Assembly (NCBI GenBank): GCA_963846635.1
Contig: CAWJXM010000005.1
Coordinates: 1 to 64,000 of the forward strand
Source: AP-15 sp963846635
GTDB lineage: Bacteria > Pseudomonadota > Alphaproteobacteria > ATCC43930 > CGMCC-115725
Reading direction: 5' to 3'
Length of the DNA: 64,000 bases
The notes below the pieces were generated by a model. The model made no database searches and was not told where the DNA came from. It saw only the letters and a program-made list of their open reading frames with translations. Of this stretch, positions 53,723-61,757 are shown piece by piece. The translations under genes were made by a program, and so were the position numbers. Position 1 is the stretch's first letter. Every line of letters begins with the position of its first letter.

Positions 53723-54373
53723 TTAACCCGGGGCGCGGCGCTCCATCGTTTCGAGGATCGCAGCTGCCATCAGCGTCGCCTGAGCATCATTGCCGTGAAC
53801 CTGGCGATGCAAGTCGACGATCTCTCGCTGCAGCTCATAGGCCTCGTCCCAGTCACCGTCCTGCCATAGAATGCCGGCGAGATTACCCATCGCCGTGATG
53901 CAGTCGGGATCTCGCTCGCCATATTCCCGTGTAGTGATCGCGATCACCCGTTGCAGCGCGATGCGCGCGCCGGCAACGTCACCCTGCGCCGCAACGGTTC
54001 CGGCCAGATTATTGATGGCTCGCAACGTATCGCGCCCGGTTTCGCCATAGAGCGCTTGCATCCCCGTGACAACTTCTTCCTGCAATTCTCGCGCCTTGTC
54101 CAGTTCGCCCTGAGCCGCGATCGTCACCGCCAGCTTGCCGATCGCCTTTAAGGTGTCGGGGTCATCCGGGCCGAGTACGTGGCGGCGCCCGGCGACAACT
54201 GCTTCCTCGAGCTTTCGCGCCGCGATCAGCCGGCCCTGAGCCCACAAGGCTTCGGCTAGATTGAGCATCGCGGTCAGGACCTCCGGATGGTCGTCACCAA
54301 ATAATTGACGCGCATCCCGTAACGCTTGCTCAAACCGCGCGATCTCGGTTTGTATCCGATCTTCGCTACTCAT
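53723..54373 (-). CDS. Tetratricopeptide repeat protein
   Basis: 216 residues with four to five kinesin-light-chain-like repeats (TPR_10/TPR_12 class): FGDDHPEVLTAMLNLAEALW, LGPDDPDTLKAIGKLAVTIA, YGETGRDTLRAINNLAGTVA and YGERDPDCITAMGNLAGILW, each about 42 residues apart. No signal peptide or fused catalytic domain. Such proteins bind other proteins; the partner is unknown. The gene is read away from irr, with the hairpin at 54511 between them. Confidence 0.85.
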   Translation of the reverse strand: MSSEDRIQTEIARFEQALRDARQLFGDDHPEVLTAMLNLAEALWAQGRLIAARKLEEAVVAGRRHVLGPDDPDTLKAIGKLAVTIAAQGELDKARELQEEVVTGMQALYGETGRDTLRAINNLAGTVAAQGDVAGARIALQRVIAITTREYGERDPDCITAMGNLAGILWQDGDWDEAYELQREIVDLHRQVHGNDAQATLMAAAILETMERRAPG

Positions 54374-54510
54374 CGCGTTGGGACTCTCGGTTGCATCGGA
54401 AGCTTACGACCGTCCCGCTCCACTATACTCGATGCAGGCACATAAACTCGCGTCCGGCCTATAGCGGTCGTCGCATAACCCGAACGCACACGCCCAGCCC
54501 AGACAACGTT

Positions 54511-54536
54511 TTGCCTTTTCAGAAGCTAAAAGGCAA
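54511..54536. terminator. stem-loop between the TPR gene and irr
   Basis: TTGCCTTTT and AAAAGGCAA form a perfect 9-bp stem around cagaagct. Read on the minus strand, it follows irr (stop at 54596) by 60 bp and could end its transcript, although no long U-run follows outside the stem. Confidence 0.5.
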
Positions 54537-54595
54537 CGCTGAGCAGGGCTTCACGCAAACGTCGGGGCGATCGAGATCACCTGAGCAAAAGTTTT

Positions 54596-55018
54596 TCAGC
54601 CGCCGTCCGAGCGGACGCGGACGATGATATCGACGCGGCTGATTTCGGTGCCCGCCGGCGGAGTTGGCAGGCCGCTCACCGACAGATGGTGGGCCGGAAT
54701 ATCGCGCAATTCGCCGGTCGTCTCGCAGAAGAAATGATGATGGTCGTCGGTATTCGTATCAAAATACGATCGCCCAGGCTCGACCATCGCCTCGCGCAGC
54801 AGCCCGGCCTCGGTAAATTGGTGTAGGGTATTGTACACGGTCGCGAGAGAGACTTTGATGCCCGCGGCCATCGCCTCGCCATGCAAATGCTCGGCGGTAA
54901 CGTGCCGATCACCGCTTTCAAGAAGAAGGCGTGCTAGTGCAAGCCGCTGGCGCGTCGGCCGCAGCCCGACCGCACGCAGGCGCTGTAACGCGGAGGAAGA
55001 TGGAAGCGCCTTATTCAT
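54596..55018 (-). CDS. irr: Fur-family transcriptional regulator, Irr-like
   Basis: 140 residues from the ATG at 55018. The winged helix is RLRAVGLRPTRQRLALARLL with VSLATVYNTLHQFTEAGLLR. The metal/heme region has NTDDHHHFFCETTGELRDIP, with the histidine triplet typical of Irr, and lacks the paired CxxC zinc motifs of classical Fur. In rhizobia Irr senses heme status and represses heme and iron genes under low iron. Its presence with the Rrf2-type regulator of suf gives two iron/Fe-S sensors in this window. The TATATT box at 55024-55029 may be its -10 element. Confidence 0.88.
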   Translation of the reverse strand: MNKALPSSSALQRLRAVGLRPTRQRLALARLLLESGDRHVTAEHLHGEAMAAGIKVSLATVYNTLHQFTEAGLLREAMVEPGRSYFDTNTDDHHHFFCETTGELRDIPAHHLSVSGLPTPPAGTEISRVDIIVRVRSDGG

Positions 55019-55134
55019 ATCACAAATATAGCAACACACGCTGTTGAAATAAACAACTCCTTTCACAGATTGTCTCGCAACTTAGCTAGCAAGCGTATCC
55101 GGGACCGGATCCCGCTCTCACCGGTTCGCGCGAT

Positions 55135-55158
55135 CAGCCCTCGAACCTCCGAGGGCTG
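55135..55158. terminator. stem-loop downstream of the NHL-protein operon
   Basis: CAGCCCTCG (55135-55143) and CGAGGGCTG (55150-55158) form a perfect 9-bp, GC-rich stem around aacctc. It lies 57 bp beyond the NHL gene stop on the minus strand. There is no U-run, so it may end transcription only with Rho help or protect the mRNA 3' end. Confidence 0.5.
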
Positions 55159-55214
55159 ACCCGGCGATTTGGTGTGTCGCCGCTGCGAGCGCGGCGACTG
55201 TTTGGTATTGCGAA

Positions 55215-56318
55215 TTACAGGTTGGCCTGGAAGTCGCTGTAGTCGCGAACCTTCTTATAGATCTGGAGCCGATTGCGCTGGCTGTCGGCGACGATGATCT
55301 GATCCGACTCAGGATCAAATTCGACCGCAGTCGGGAAGCAGAGACGCCATTGCGGTTCGAGGCTCTTCACCCGGCGCCGCGCCTTTGCCATATCGGGATT
55401 GGCGTCGACGGTCTGCTGACCCCATTTCGAGAGGACCTGTGCGTCGCCGATCAGGTTGCAGATCGGCCTGCCCTCTGAATCGAACACCGAGACGCGGTGG
55501 TTGCCCCAATCGCTGACATAGATATCGCCGTCGGTGTCGACCGCGACATCGGTCGGATGATTGAGCAGTCCCGGCTTCGGATAGCCCTTAGTCTCTTCGC
55601 CGAGGGTGACGTACGGTCCGAACATCGTCACTTCATAGGCGCCTTCGGTCGGCTCAACCGCGCCGTATTGGCCGAACTTCATCAGAAATTTGCCCTCGGG
55701 GGACAATTTCTGAATGCGATGGTTCTTCCAGTCGGCGACGTAGATATTTCCGTCTTTGTCGAGGGTGATCCCCCAAGGCTGGTTGAACTGACCATCGCCG
55801 TTGCCCGGACCGCCGCATTTGCCGACGAACTTGCCGTCCGGGGTGAAGACCTGCAGCCGATTGTTGCCGCTGTCGACCACAATGATATTGCCGTTCTTCT
55901 CGACCGCGAGACCCGCCGGGCGCATCAACTCGCCGTCTCCGCTACCGGTCTTGCCCCACTTGCGCAGGAAATTGCCGCTGCTGTCAAACACCGAGATCGT
56001 GTTTTGCCAGTCATCGGACACGTAGACATGGTCGTTGTTGTCGACCGCCACGCCAAAGGGCCATGTACACTTCCCGTCGCCTTCCCCGAAATCGCAGAAG
56101 TCGGCGATGTGCTCTTCTTCGCCGGGTTCGCCGAGCTGCACCTTATTGACGTGCATCCCGAAATTGTTCTCGTTGCCGCGGTTGGTAGCGTAGAGAGTAT
56201 GGTTCTTGCCGAGGCACATCGTCTGGACGTAGTTGAAGCCCGGGCCCCGGGCTGCGTTGCGCCCGACAGCATGGCTCCAATCGAAAACTCGTCCTTCCGC
56301 AACCGTTGTGAGCGGCAT
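55215..56318 (-). CDS. NHL-repeat beta-propeller protein
   Basis: 367 residues, no signal peptide. At least five NHL repeats: WPFGVAVDNNDHVYVSDDWQ, MRPAGLAVEKNGNIIVVDSG, NQPWGITLDKDGNIYVADWK, NHPTDVAVDTDGDIYVSDWG and FPTAVEFDPESDQIIVADSQ, each followed by NxRxQxF-like text, giving a six-bladed propeller. Such proteins bind ligands or RNA or act as lyases and lactonases; no catalytic motif is clear. It is the third gene after DUF1800 and DUF1501, with a strong AGGAGGAG site before its ATG. Confidence 0.9.
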   Translation of the reverse strand: MPLTTVAEGRVFDWSHAVGRNAARGPGFNYVQTMCLGKNHTLYATNRGNENNFGMHVNKVQLGEPGEEEHIADFCDFGEGDGKCTWPFGVAVDNNDHVYVSDDWQNTISVFDSSGNFLRKWGKTGSGDGELMRPAGLAVEKNGNIIVVDSGNNRLQVFTPDGKFVGKCGGPGNGDGQFNQPWGITLDKDGNIYVADWKNHRIQKLSPEGKFLMKFGQYGAVEPTEGAYEVTMFGPYVTLGEETKGYPKPGLLNHPTDVAVDTDGDIYVSDWGNHRVSVFDSEGRPICNLIGDAQVLSKWGQQTVDANPDMAKARRRVKSLEPQWRLCFPTAVEFDPESDQIIVADSQRNRLQIYKKVRDYSDFQANL

Positions 56319-56436
56319 AGCGCTCCTCCTCTTTGATCTGCTTTACGTCCCTGACTTGGCCGGTGGAGACCTCCTTCCCGCAGTTTCGCTGCGGAAAGGA
56401 GGTAGTTGGTTCCGAGAACTGACCCTGAATCGAGAG

Positions 56437-57576
56437 CTAGTTCAGGAACGCCGGCTGCTCAAAGGTGCCGTTGACGATCGGCGCCGGGTTGAGCTTCAGC
56501 CACTTGTCGAGGATCGTCGAGTAGACGCTGCGGAAGTCCATGTTCGGGTTGAGGTCGCCCTGAACCAGATGCTCGGGCTTCAGCGACGGCATCTCGCCGT
56601 AATGGCCGCCCTTGACCTTCTCGCCGAGGACAAAGGCGACGCCGCCGGCGCCGTGATCGGTTCCCGAGCCATTGTCGCGGACGCGACGGCCGAACTCCGA
56701 GAACATCAGCAGGATCACATTGTCGGCGTGGTCGTGCTCGCGCAGATCCTTCATGAAGGCGTCGATACCCTCGGTCACCGCGGTCCACAAAACGCCGTGG
56801 CCCGGGTTTTGGCCGGCATGCGTGTCGAAGGTGCTGTGGTCGCAATAGAAGATGCGGCTGCCCACATCGGCCAGATGCGTCTGCGCGATGCCCTTGAGCT
56901 TGCGGGCGATCGGCGTGTTTGGGTATTGCACCGTCGACGAGTATTTCTGCGGCGCGACCTTAAGAATGTCCTCGCCCTTCAACGAATCAATGCCGGTGTC
57001 GGCCATGTAGTCCATGACCGCGCCGGCGCCGATCGCGGGTTTGTACATCGCCGCAAAGCGCTCGAGGATTTGCTTGCGCTGCTCGCCCTGGATCGTCGGC
57101 AGAAAACCGTAATTCTCGAGAGGCCCGCCAACGCACGCTACCGGCACGCCCGGCACCGCCAAGGCCCGCGGCAGACTCGGCCCGAAGCTGACCGTGGTCA
57201 CGACATTCTCTTTCTTCGGGTCGAATTCGCGCGCGACACGGCCGAGCCAGCCCTCGGTGCCGACCTTGATCGGCTCGCAGGTGTGCCAGATGTCCATGGC
57301 ACGGAAATGCGACCGCGGCGACTCCTTCCAGCCGACGCCGTGCAGGATCGCAAGCTTGCCGTCATCCCAGAACTGCTTGATCGGCGCCATGTAGTGCGGG
57401 ATGCCGTAGTCCTTATCGAGGTGCATGATCTGATTGTCGGGAATCCCGACCGCCTTCCGGTTGTCCCGGTAGAGCGGGTTATTGTACGGGATCACCGTGT
57501 TCAGATAGTCGTTACCGCCGGTCAACTGCAGTACGACGATGACCGGGTCCTTCTTTACGTCCTGTGTTGCTGCCAT
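56437..57576 (-). CDS. DUF1501-family protein (sulfatase-like)
   Basis: 379 residues, MAATQDVKKDPVIVVLQLTG. The family pattern is LQLTGGNDYLNTVIPYNNPL, ILHGVGWKESPRSHFRAMDI, and the C-terminal HSTFDTHAGQNPGHGVLWTA, VILLMFSEFGRRVRDNGSGT and DHGAGGVAFVLGEKVKGGHY. It has an alkaline-phosphatase/sulfatase-type fold, probably metal-binding through the D, H and N residues. Most homologues carry a Tat signal (twin arginine); this one lacks it and starts directly at the domain. GAGGAGG precedes the ATG. Function of the DUF1501/DUF1800 pair is unknown. Confidence 0.9.
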   Translation of the reverse strand: MAATQDVKKDPVIVVLQLTGGNDYLNTVIPYNNPLYRDNRKAVGIPDNQIMHLDKDYGIPHYMAPIKQFWDDGKLAILHGVGWKESPRSHFRAMDIWHTCEPIKVGTEGWLGRVAREFDPKKENVVTTVSFGPSLPRALAVPGVPVACVGGPLENYGFLPTIQGEQRKQILERFAAMYKPAIGAGAVMDYMADTGIDSLKGEDILKVAPQKYSSTVQYPNTPIARKLKGIAQTHLADVGSRIFYCDHSTFDTHAGQNPGHGVLWTAVTEGIDAFMKDLREHDHADNVILLMFSEFGRRVRDNGSGTDHGAGGVAFVLGEKVKGGHYGEMPSLKPEHLVQGDLNPNMDFRSVYSTILDKWLKLNPAPIVNGTFEQPAFLN

Positions 57577-57611
57577 TGCAACTTCCTCCTCGTCTGGTCA
57601 GTGTTCCAATA

Positions 57612-59018
57612 TTAACCGAATTGATACTCTCTTGTGGCCGCAATCAGCTGCAGCATTTGCGCAACCCGCTGATCCGCGGTTTTTGAGTTTGCGTCACTGT
57701 CCCAAGCGATCTGGCCCCATTCCTTGGCCTGACCAAGCAGCTCTTGCTTGGTATCGGAGCCGACTTCGACCGGCCCGAGTTGGTCGAGGCAGTGGTCGAC
57801 GAGCTGTTCGGGGCTGAGCGAACCGTGCTGCTTGACGCGGTTAATGATCGCACGGACGCCGGGTAGCGAGGTGTCGCCGACTTTCTCCGCGACGAAATTG
57901 ATGCGGGCCATCAGCGAGCCGCTATTGATCCACTCCTTGCCGGTGTGCCAACCCTCGACCGAAGGCGGGTTCAACAGATCCTGGCCCATATAGGTCGGCT
58001 GCATTGAAAGGTTGCCGATCCCCGGAGCCGGGAGTTCGTGACCGCCGACCAGCCGCAAGGTGCTGACCACAACCTCGGCTGGGGACTTCATGTGCTGGAA
58101 GCGCGCGTTCTTGAAGAAGTCGGAATTGAACAGCACCCGCAGCACCGAGCGCATGTCGAACTTCGAGTTGCGGAACGCACCAACCAGCGTGTCGACCGCC
58201 TTTTGGTCGCGCGGCGGTTCGATCGGCCAAGCCGGCACTTGCGGCTCGTCGGCAACAAAGAAATTGTACAAGTGCCGGCAGATGAACTTGCCGCAAGCCG
58301 GCTGCTGTACAACGATGTCGATGATGTCTTCGCCGTTGAAGCGGCCCTTGTGACCCAGGAATTCTTTTTCGCCATCATCGTGATCTTCGGGGCGATATTC
58401 GAACTTCCAGGGGAACCGGCCATAAGGAGCACGCGGGATCTTGGTCTCGAAGGTCCAGCCGGTGAAAGCCCGCGAGCATTCGCGCACGTCCTTCTCGGTG
58501 TAGTTGCCGGCGCCGAGGCTGAACAGTTCGAGGAGTTCACGCCCCCAATTCTCGTTGACCGCCGTACCGTGATTCTGCTGGTTGTCGAGCCAGAAGATCA
58601 TGGTCGGGTTCTTTGCGACCTTCAGCAGCAGATCCCGGTAATTCCCCATGCCGTTTTCGCGGAACAGATTGATCTGCTCCAACAGCTGGTCGTAATTGTC
58701 GACCTTGGAATTGCCGGTCGCAAAGACGTGGTGCCAGAACAGCGCCATCTTCTCTTCGAGCGGCCGCTGGGTGTTCACCAGATAGTACATCCAGTTGACG
58801 TTGCCCATCGGCGGCTGGCCGCCCGGCAGCAGCGAGGCCGGCTGGTACCGCAGCAACGTATAGGCGTCGACCGCCGGCTGGGTCTCGGGATGCAATAGTT
58901 CCTCGACGGTCGCCTCATAGCCTTTGGCCACCCGCGCTTCGAGTTCGTCGCGAGTCGCACCAAACCCGGCACGCCGCATAAGGTGCGACATTAACGCGAT
59001 GTCGTCCTGATAAGCCAT
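57612..59018 (-). CDS. DUF1800-family protein
   Basis: 468 residues, MAYQDDIALMSHLMRRAGFG at the start, the canonical HLLRRxGFG motif. MALFWHHVFATGNSKVDNYD, FWLDNQQNHGTAVNENWGRE, LLELFSLGAGNYTEKDVREC and ARAFTGW-like text, PPSVEGWHTGKEWINSGSLM follow in family order. The first gene of the operon, with GGAGGAGG just upstream and a sigma-70-like promoter at 59294-59321. DUF1800 nearly always accompanies DUF1501; the pair is of unknown biochemistry. Here the signal peptides normally seen are absent, so this set is probably cytoplasmic. Confidence 0.92.
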   Translation of the reverse strand: MAYQDDIALMSHLMRRAGFGATRDELEARVAKGYEATVEELLHPETQPAVDAYTLLRYQPASLLPGGQPPMGNVNWMYYLVNTQRPLEEKMALFWHHVFATGNSKVDNYDQLLEQINLFRENGMGNYRDLLLKVAKNPTMIFWLDNQQNHGTAVNENWGRELLELFSLGAGNYTEKDVRECSRAFTGWTFETKIPRAPYGRFPWKFEYRPEDHDDGEKEFLGHKGRFNGEDIIDIVVQQPACGKFICRHLYNFFVADEPQVPAWPIEPPRDQKAVDTLVGAFRNSKFDMRSVLRVLFNSDFFKNARFQHMKSPAEVVVSTLRLVGGHELPAPGIGNLSMQPTYMGQDLLNPPSVEGWHTGKEWINSGSLMARINFVAEKVGDTSLPGVRAIINRVKQHGSLSPEQLVDHCLDQLGPVEVGSDTKQELLGQAKEWGQIAWDSDANSKTADQRVAQMLQLIAATREYQFG

Positions 59019-59460
59019 CTTGCGCCCTCCTCCTTGGTGTCGATCGTCTCGGCGTCAGCTCCTCGCTGATTGCCGTCCTTGTCCGGTACTGTAGACCACG
59101 CATTTAGCAACGCAACGGGAGCCATTGCGCCCATTTGCGGCCGCCAAATTATCTGTGGGTCTGCTGAGGGGTTCGCATTCTCTCGTCCGCTCTCCCCAAT
59201 TCCGTGGTCCTCCGGATCACCGGCTTTGAACGGCGCCGGCACCGGGGTTCGCCGAATGTTATGGGATGCAGGCCCCGCCTACACCTTGGAATGATTTTAT
59301 ACTACGAAGGCCGGGTGTCAAGTGGTGAGCGCGATATCTGTTCCGGCCCGTCGTCAAAAAATGCTGCCGTCGGGAGCGATGGAGCGTGGCCTCCCGCGAG
59401 CACCGCGCATAAGCAGCTCGGCTAGAACTGATGGTCTTGCGGTAATGGAATTGGGGAGAC
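59019..59460. other. intergenic region holding the DUF1800 operon promoter
   Basis: About 440 bp between the DUF1800 gene and the nitronate-monooxygenase gene, both read on the minus strand. It holds the promoter at 59294-59321 and a leader of about 270 nt before the DUF1800 ATG. No small gene is evident in the leader. Confidence 0.5.
59294..59321 (-). promoter_or_regulatory. sigma-70-like promoter of the DUF1800-DUF1501-NHL operon
   Basis: On the minus strand TTGACA (59321-59316), a perfect -35, and TAAAAT (59299-59294) are 16 bp apart. It would give a 5' leader of about 270 nt before the start codon at 59018. Confidence 0.6.
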
Positions 59461-60858
59461 TCAATCGCCGGTTTGTAGCCGCTCGACCAGTTCTCGCACG
59501 GTCGGAACGTATCCGTTGGCATAAAACGGATCCGACGCAAAACGGTAGGCGTTGTGCCCGGCAAACATCAGCTGCTGCTCGACATCTTCCGAGTGGCGGA
59601 TCGCTTGCAGCGTCTTCTGGATGCAGAAGCTGCGCGGGTCAGCCTTCTTGCCGGTCGAGCCGGTCTCGTTTTGTGCCCAGTTGGAGAACTGGCAGGCGCT
59701 GAGGCAGCCCATGCAGTTGATTTGATCGGTGCGGATCTCCAGGGCTTTCTGCGGGCTCACGAATATCAGGGTCGAGTCCGGCGTGCGCAGCGCCTCCGAA
59801 TATCCCGCTGCAACCCATTTTTCTGCGGAGTTGCGGTCATGCGGCGTCAAAAAGACGATACGATTGCGGGCGCCAACGCGGAACTCGGCAACGTGCTCGC
59901 CAACCGGCTCGACAGAATAAGCCACCTGACGCGCCGAGCGCTCCTGCAACTCATCCAGAAATGCGTTACGCACCGCTGAAGAGTAAAAGCCGGTCGGGCT
60001 AAAACGGTTTAGATAAACGTCGCCCTCACCGAGGGTCAGCAGCTTGCGTTTCCAGGCCTCGGAAATCGGGCTTTCCTGGGTCACCAGCGGTCTCGTCCCG
60101 AACTGAAAGGCGATCGGCCCAAGCTCGGGGTTCTCGATCCACTCGGTCCATTCCCGCAAATACCATAACCCCCCCGCCATAAAGATCGGCATCGAGGAGA
60201 GGCCGAAATCAACCATCATCGTGCGCAGCTCGCGCACTCGCGGGTACGGCGGCTCCGGCTGGAGTGGATTCTCACTGTTGGAGAGACCATTGTGACCGCC
60301 GGCAAGCCAGGGATCTTCATAGACGACGCCCCCGAGCCAGTCGCGGAATTTGTAGTAGGCACGCTTCCAGAGCGCACGGAATGCCCGCGCCGAGGACACG
60401 ATCGGGTAGTAATAGACGCCGTAACGGGCACAGATCTCGGCAATCTTGTACGGCATGCCGGCGCCGCAGGTGACGCCGTGGATCAGCCCTTTGGCACCTG
60501 CAAGCACGCCATGCAGTACCCGCTCGGCGGCAGCCATCTCCCACAGCACATTCATGTGGATGCGGCCCTCACCGTTGCCCCGCTCGTGGGCGACGCGGGC
60601 CTGCTGAATGCCCCCGGCAATGGCGTAGGCGACAAGCTCTTCATGCCGCTCGCGACGGGTGCGGCCGTGATAGAGCTGCGGTATCAGTTCGCCGTCTTCG
60701 TTGTAGCTGTCGGCGTTGACCCCAGAGAACGTGCCTACAGCGCCAGCGGCCGCCCATGCGCCCGAGCTTTCGCCGTTCGAAACCGAGATGCCTTTGCCGC
60801 CCTCGATCAGCGGCAACACCTCGCGGCCCGAGATCACAAGTGGGTTCAACGCTCTCAC
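59461..60858 (-). CDS. Nitronate monooxygenase-like flavoprotein with C-terminal cysteine cluster
   Basis: 465 residues. The FMN TIM-barrel of the 2-nitropropane dioxygenase family is seen in MRALNPLVISGREVLPLIEG, GGKGISVSNGESSGAWAAAG, LAGAKGLIHGVTCGAGMPYK, SSMPIFMAGGLWYLREWTEW and QFGTRPLVTQESPISEAW. The C-terminal region adds INCMGCLSACQFSNW and SFCIQKTLQ, with C382, C385, C389 and C412, spaced C-x2-C-x3-C-x22-C. That spacing would fit a small Fe-S cluster and is not part of plain nitronate monooxygenases. Function and electron partner unknown. Followed after 19 bp by a glycerophosphodiesterase read the other way on the same strand. Confidence 0.85.
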   Translation of the reverse strand: MRALNPLVISGREVLPLIEGGKGISVSNGESSGAWAAAGAVGTFSGVNADSYNEDGELIPQLYHGRTRRERHEELVAYAIAGGIQQARVAHERGNGEGRIHMNVLWEMAAAERVLHGVLAGAKGLIHGVTCGAGMPYKIAEICARYGVYYYPIVSSARAFRALWKRAYYKFRDWLGGVVYEDPWLAGGHNGLSNSENPLQPEPPYPRVRELRTMMVDFGLSSMPIFMAGGLWYLREWTEWIENPELGPIAFQFGTRPLVTQESPISEAWKRKLLTLGEGDVYLNRFSPTGFYSSAVRNAFLDELQERSARQVAYSVEPVGEHVAEFRVGARNRIVFLTPHDRNSAEKWVAAGYSEALRTPDSTLIFVSPQKALEIRTDQINCMGCLSACQFSNWAQNETGSTGKKADPRSFCIQKTLQAIRHSEDVEQQLMFAGHNAYRFASDPFYANGYVPTVRELVERLQTGD

Positions 60859-60877
60859 GGCCAGGTTTCCCGTCGCG

Positions 60878-61696
60878 CTATGACCGCAGGCGCAGCAGCG
60901 GAGGCTTTTCGGGCCGCGATGGACCCACCGGCAGCTGGCGAAATATCATCTGCGGAACATCGGAGAAGACCGAGGAAACCCCCCATTCAAACAGTTCGCG
61001 GGCTCGCACCTCGTCATTGACGGTATAGGCGAGCACCGAGTATCCCGCCTTTCGCATCTCGGCGACGACCGCTGGGTGCAGGCGCCGATGATCGACATTC
61101 ACTGTGGCACAGCCCAAAGCGTCGGCGCAGCGCCAGCGCTTGCCGGTATCACTGCGTAACAGCAAGCCCCGGGCGATCGCCGGCGCCCGTTGCCGCGCGG
61201 CTTCGAGGGCATCGGGAACAAAGCTTGAGATCAGCGGTGCCGGCAAATGTGTCGGCCACAATCGCGTAAGAGCATCGGCGGCGACGGTCCCGGTTTCGAT
61301 CGCATCCCCCTGGTCGGGCTTCAACTCGACATTGGCGCCAAGCCCGAGTTCCGACAATACTGCGATTGCCTGCGCGAGGCTCGGTACCCGTTCCTCGGCA
61401 AAGGCGGGATCGAACCAACTTCCTGCGTCAAATCGGCGAATTGCCGATAAAGATAGCGCCCGTGCGATCCCGCAGCCGTTGGTGGTGCGTTCGAGCCGGT
61501 CATCGTGCAACAGGATCAGCTCGCCGTCGCGGGTCAAACGCACGTCGAACTCGACCCACCGACATCCGAGAGCATGAGCTCGACGGAGCGCCGCAAGGGT
61601 GTTCTCCGGGGCCATCCCGGCCGCACCCCGATGTCCGATCACCGGCGGCAGGTCGAGGCCGGTCAGACCGGTAACAGCGCTATCCGAAATGTGCAT
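60878..61696 (-). CDS. ugpQ: Glycerophosphodiester phosphodiesterase
   Basis: 272 residues from the ATG at 61696 (MHISDSAVTGLTGLDLPPVI). The GDPD catalytic set is present: GHRGAAGMAPENTLAALRRA (H, R, E, N), CRWVEFDVRLTRDGELILLH (E, D, H), ANVELKPDQG (E/K) and the C-terminal VLAYTVNDEVRARELFEWGV. It hydrolyses glycerophosphodiesters to glycerol 3-phosphate and an alcohol; no signal peptide, so cytoplasmic UgpQ type. The next gene downstream is the nitronate monooxygenase-like gene, 19 bp away. Confidence 0.93.
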   Translation of the reverse strand: MHISDSAVTGLTGLDLPPVIGHRGAAGMAPENTLAALRRAHALGCRWVEFDVRLTRDGELILLHDDRLERTTNGCGIARALSLSAIRRFDAGSWFDPAFAEERVPSLAQAIAVLSELGLGANVELKPDQGDAIETGTVAADALTRLWPTHLPAPLISSFVPDALEAARQRAPAIARGLLLRSDTGKRWRCADALGCATVNVDHRRLHPAVVAEMRKAGYSVLAYTVNDEVRARELFEWGVSSVFSDVPQMIFRQLPVGPSRPEKPPLLRLRS

Positions 61697-61757
61697 CGGG
61701 AGGCGGCGTTGCAAACTGCCGAGGCTTCCCCGTGGGCGCGGGATCAGTATCGTTGCC

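Noticed and set aside
56233..57615. 460-codon plus-strand frame opposite the DUF1501 gene
   Set aside because: Third-position GC bias creates long antisense frames; the minus strand carries a recognised family and a strong ribosome-binding site.
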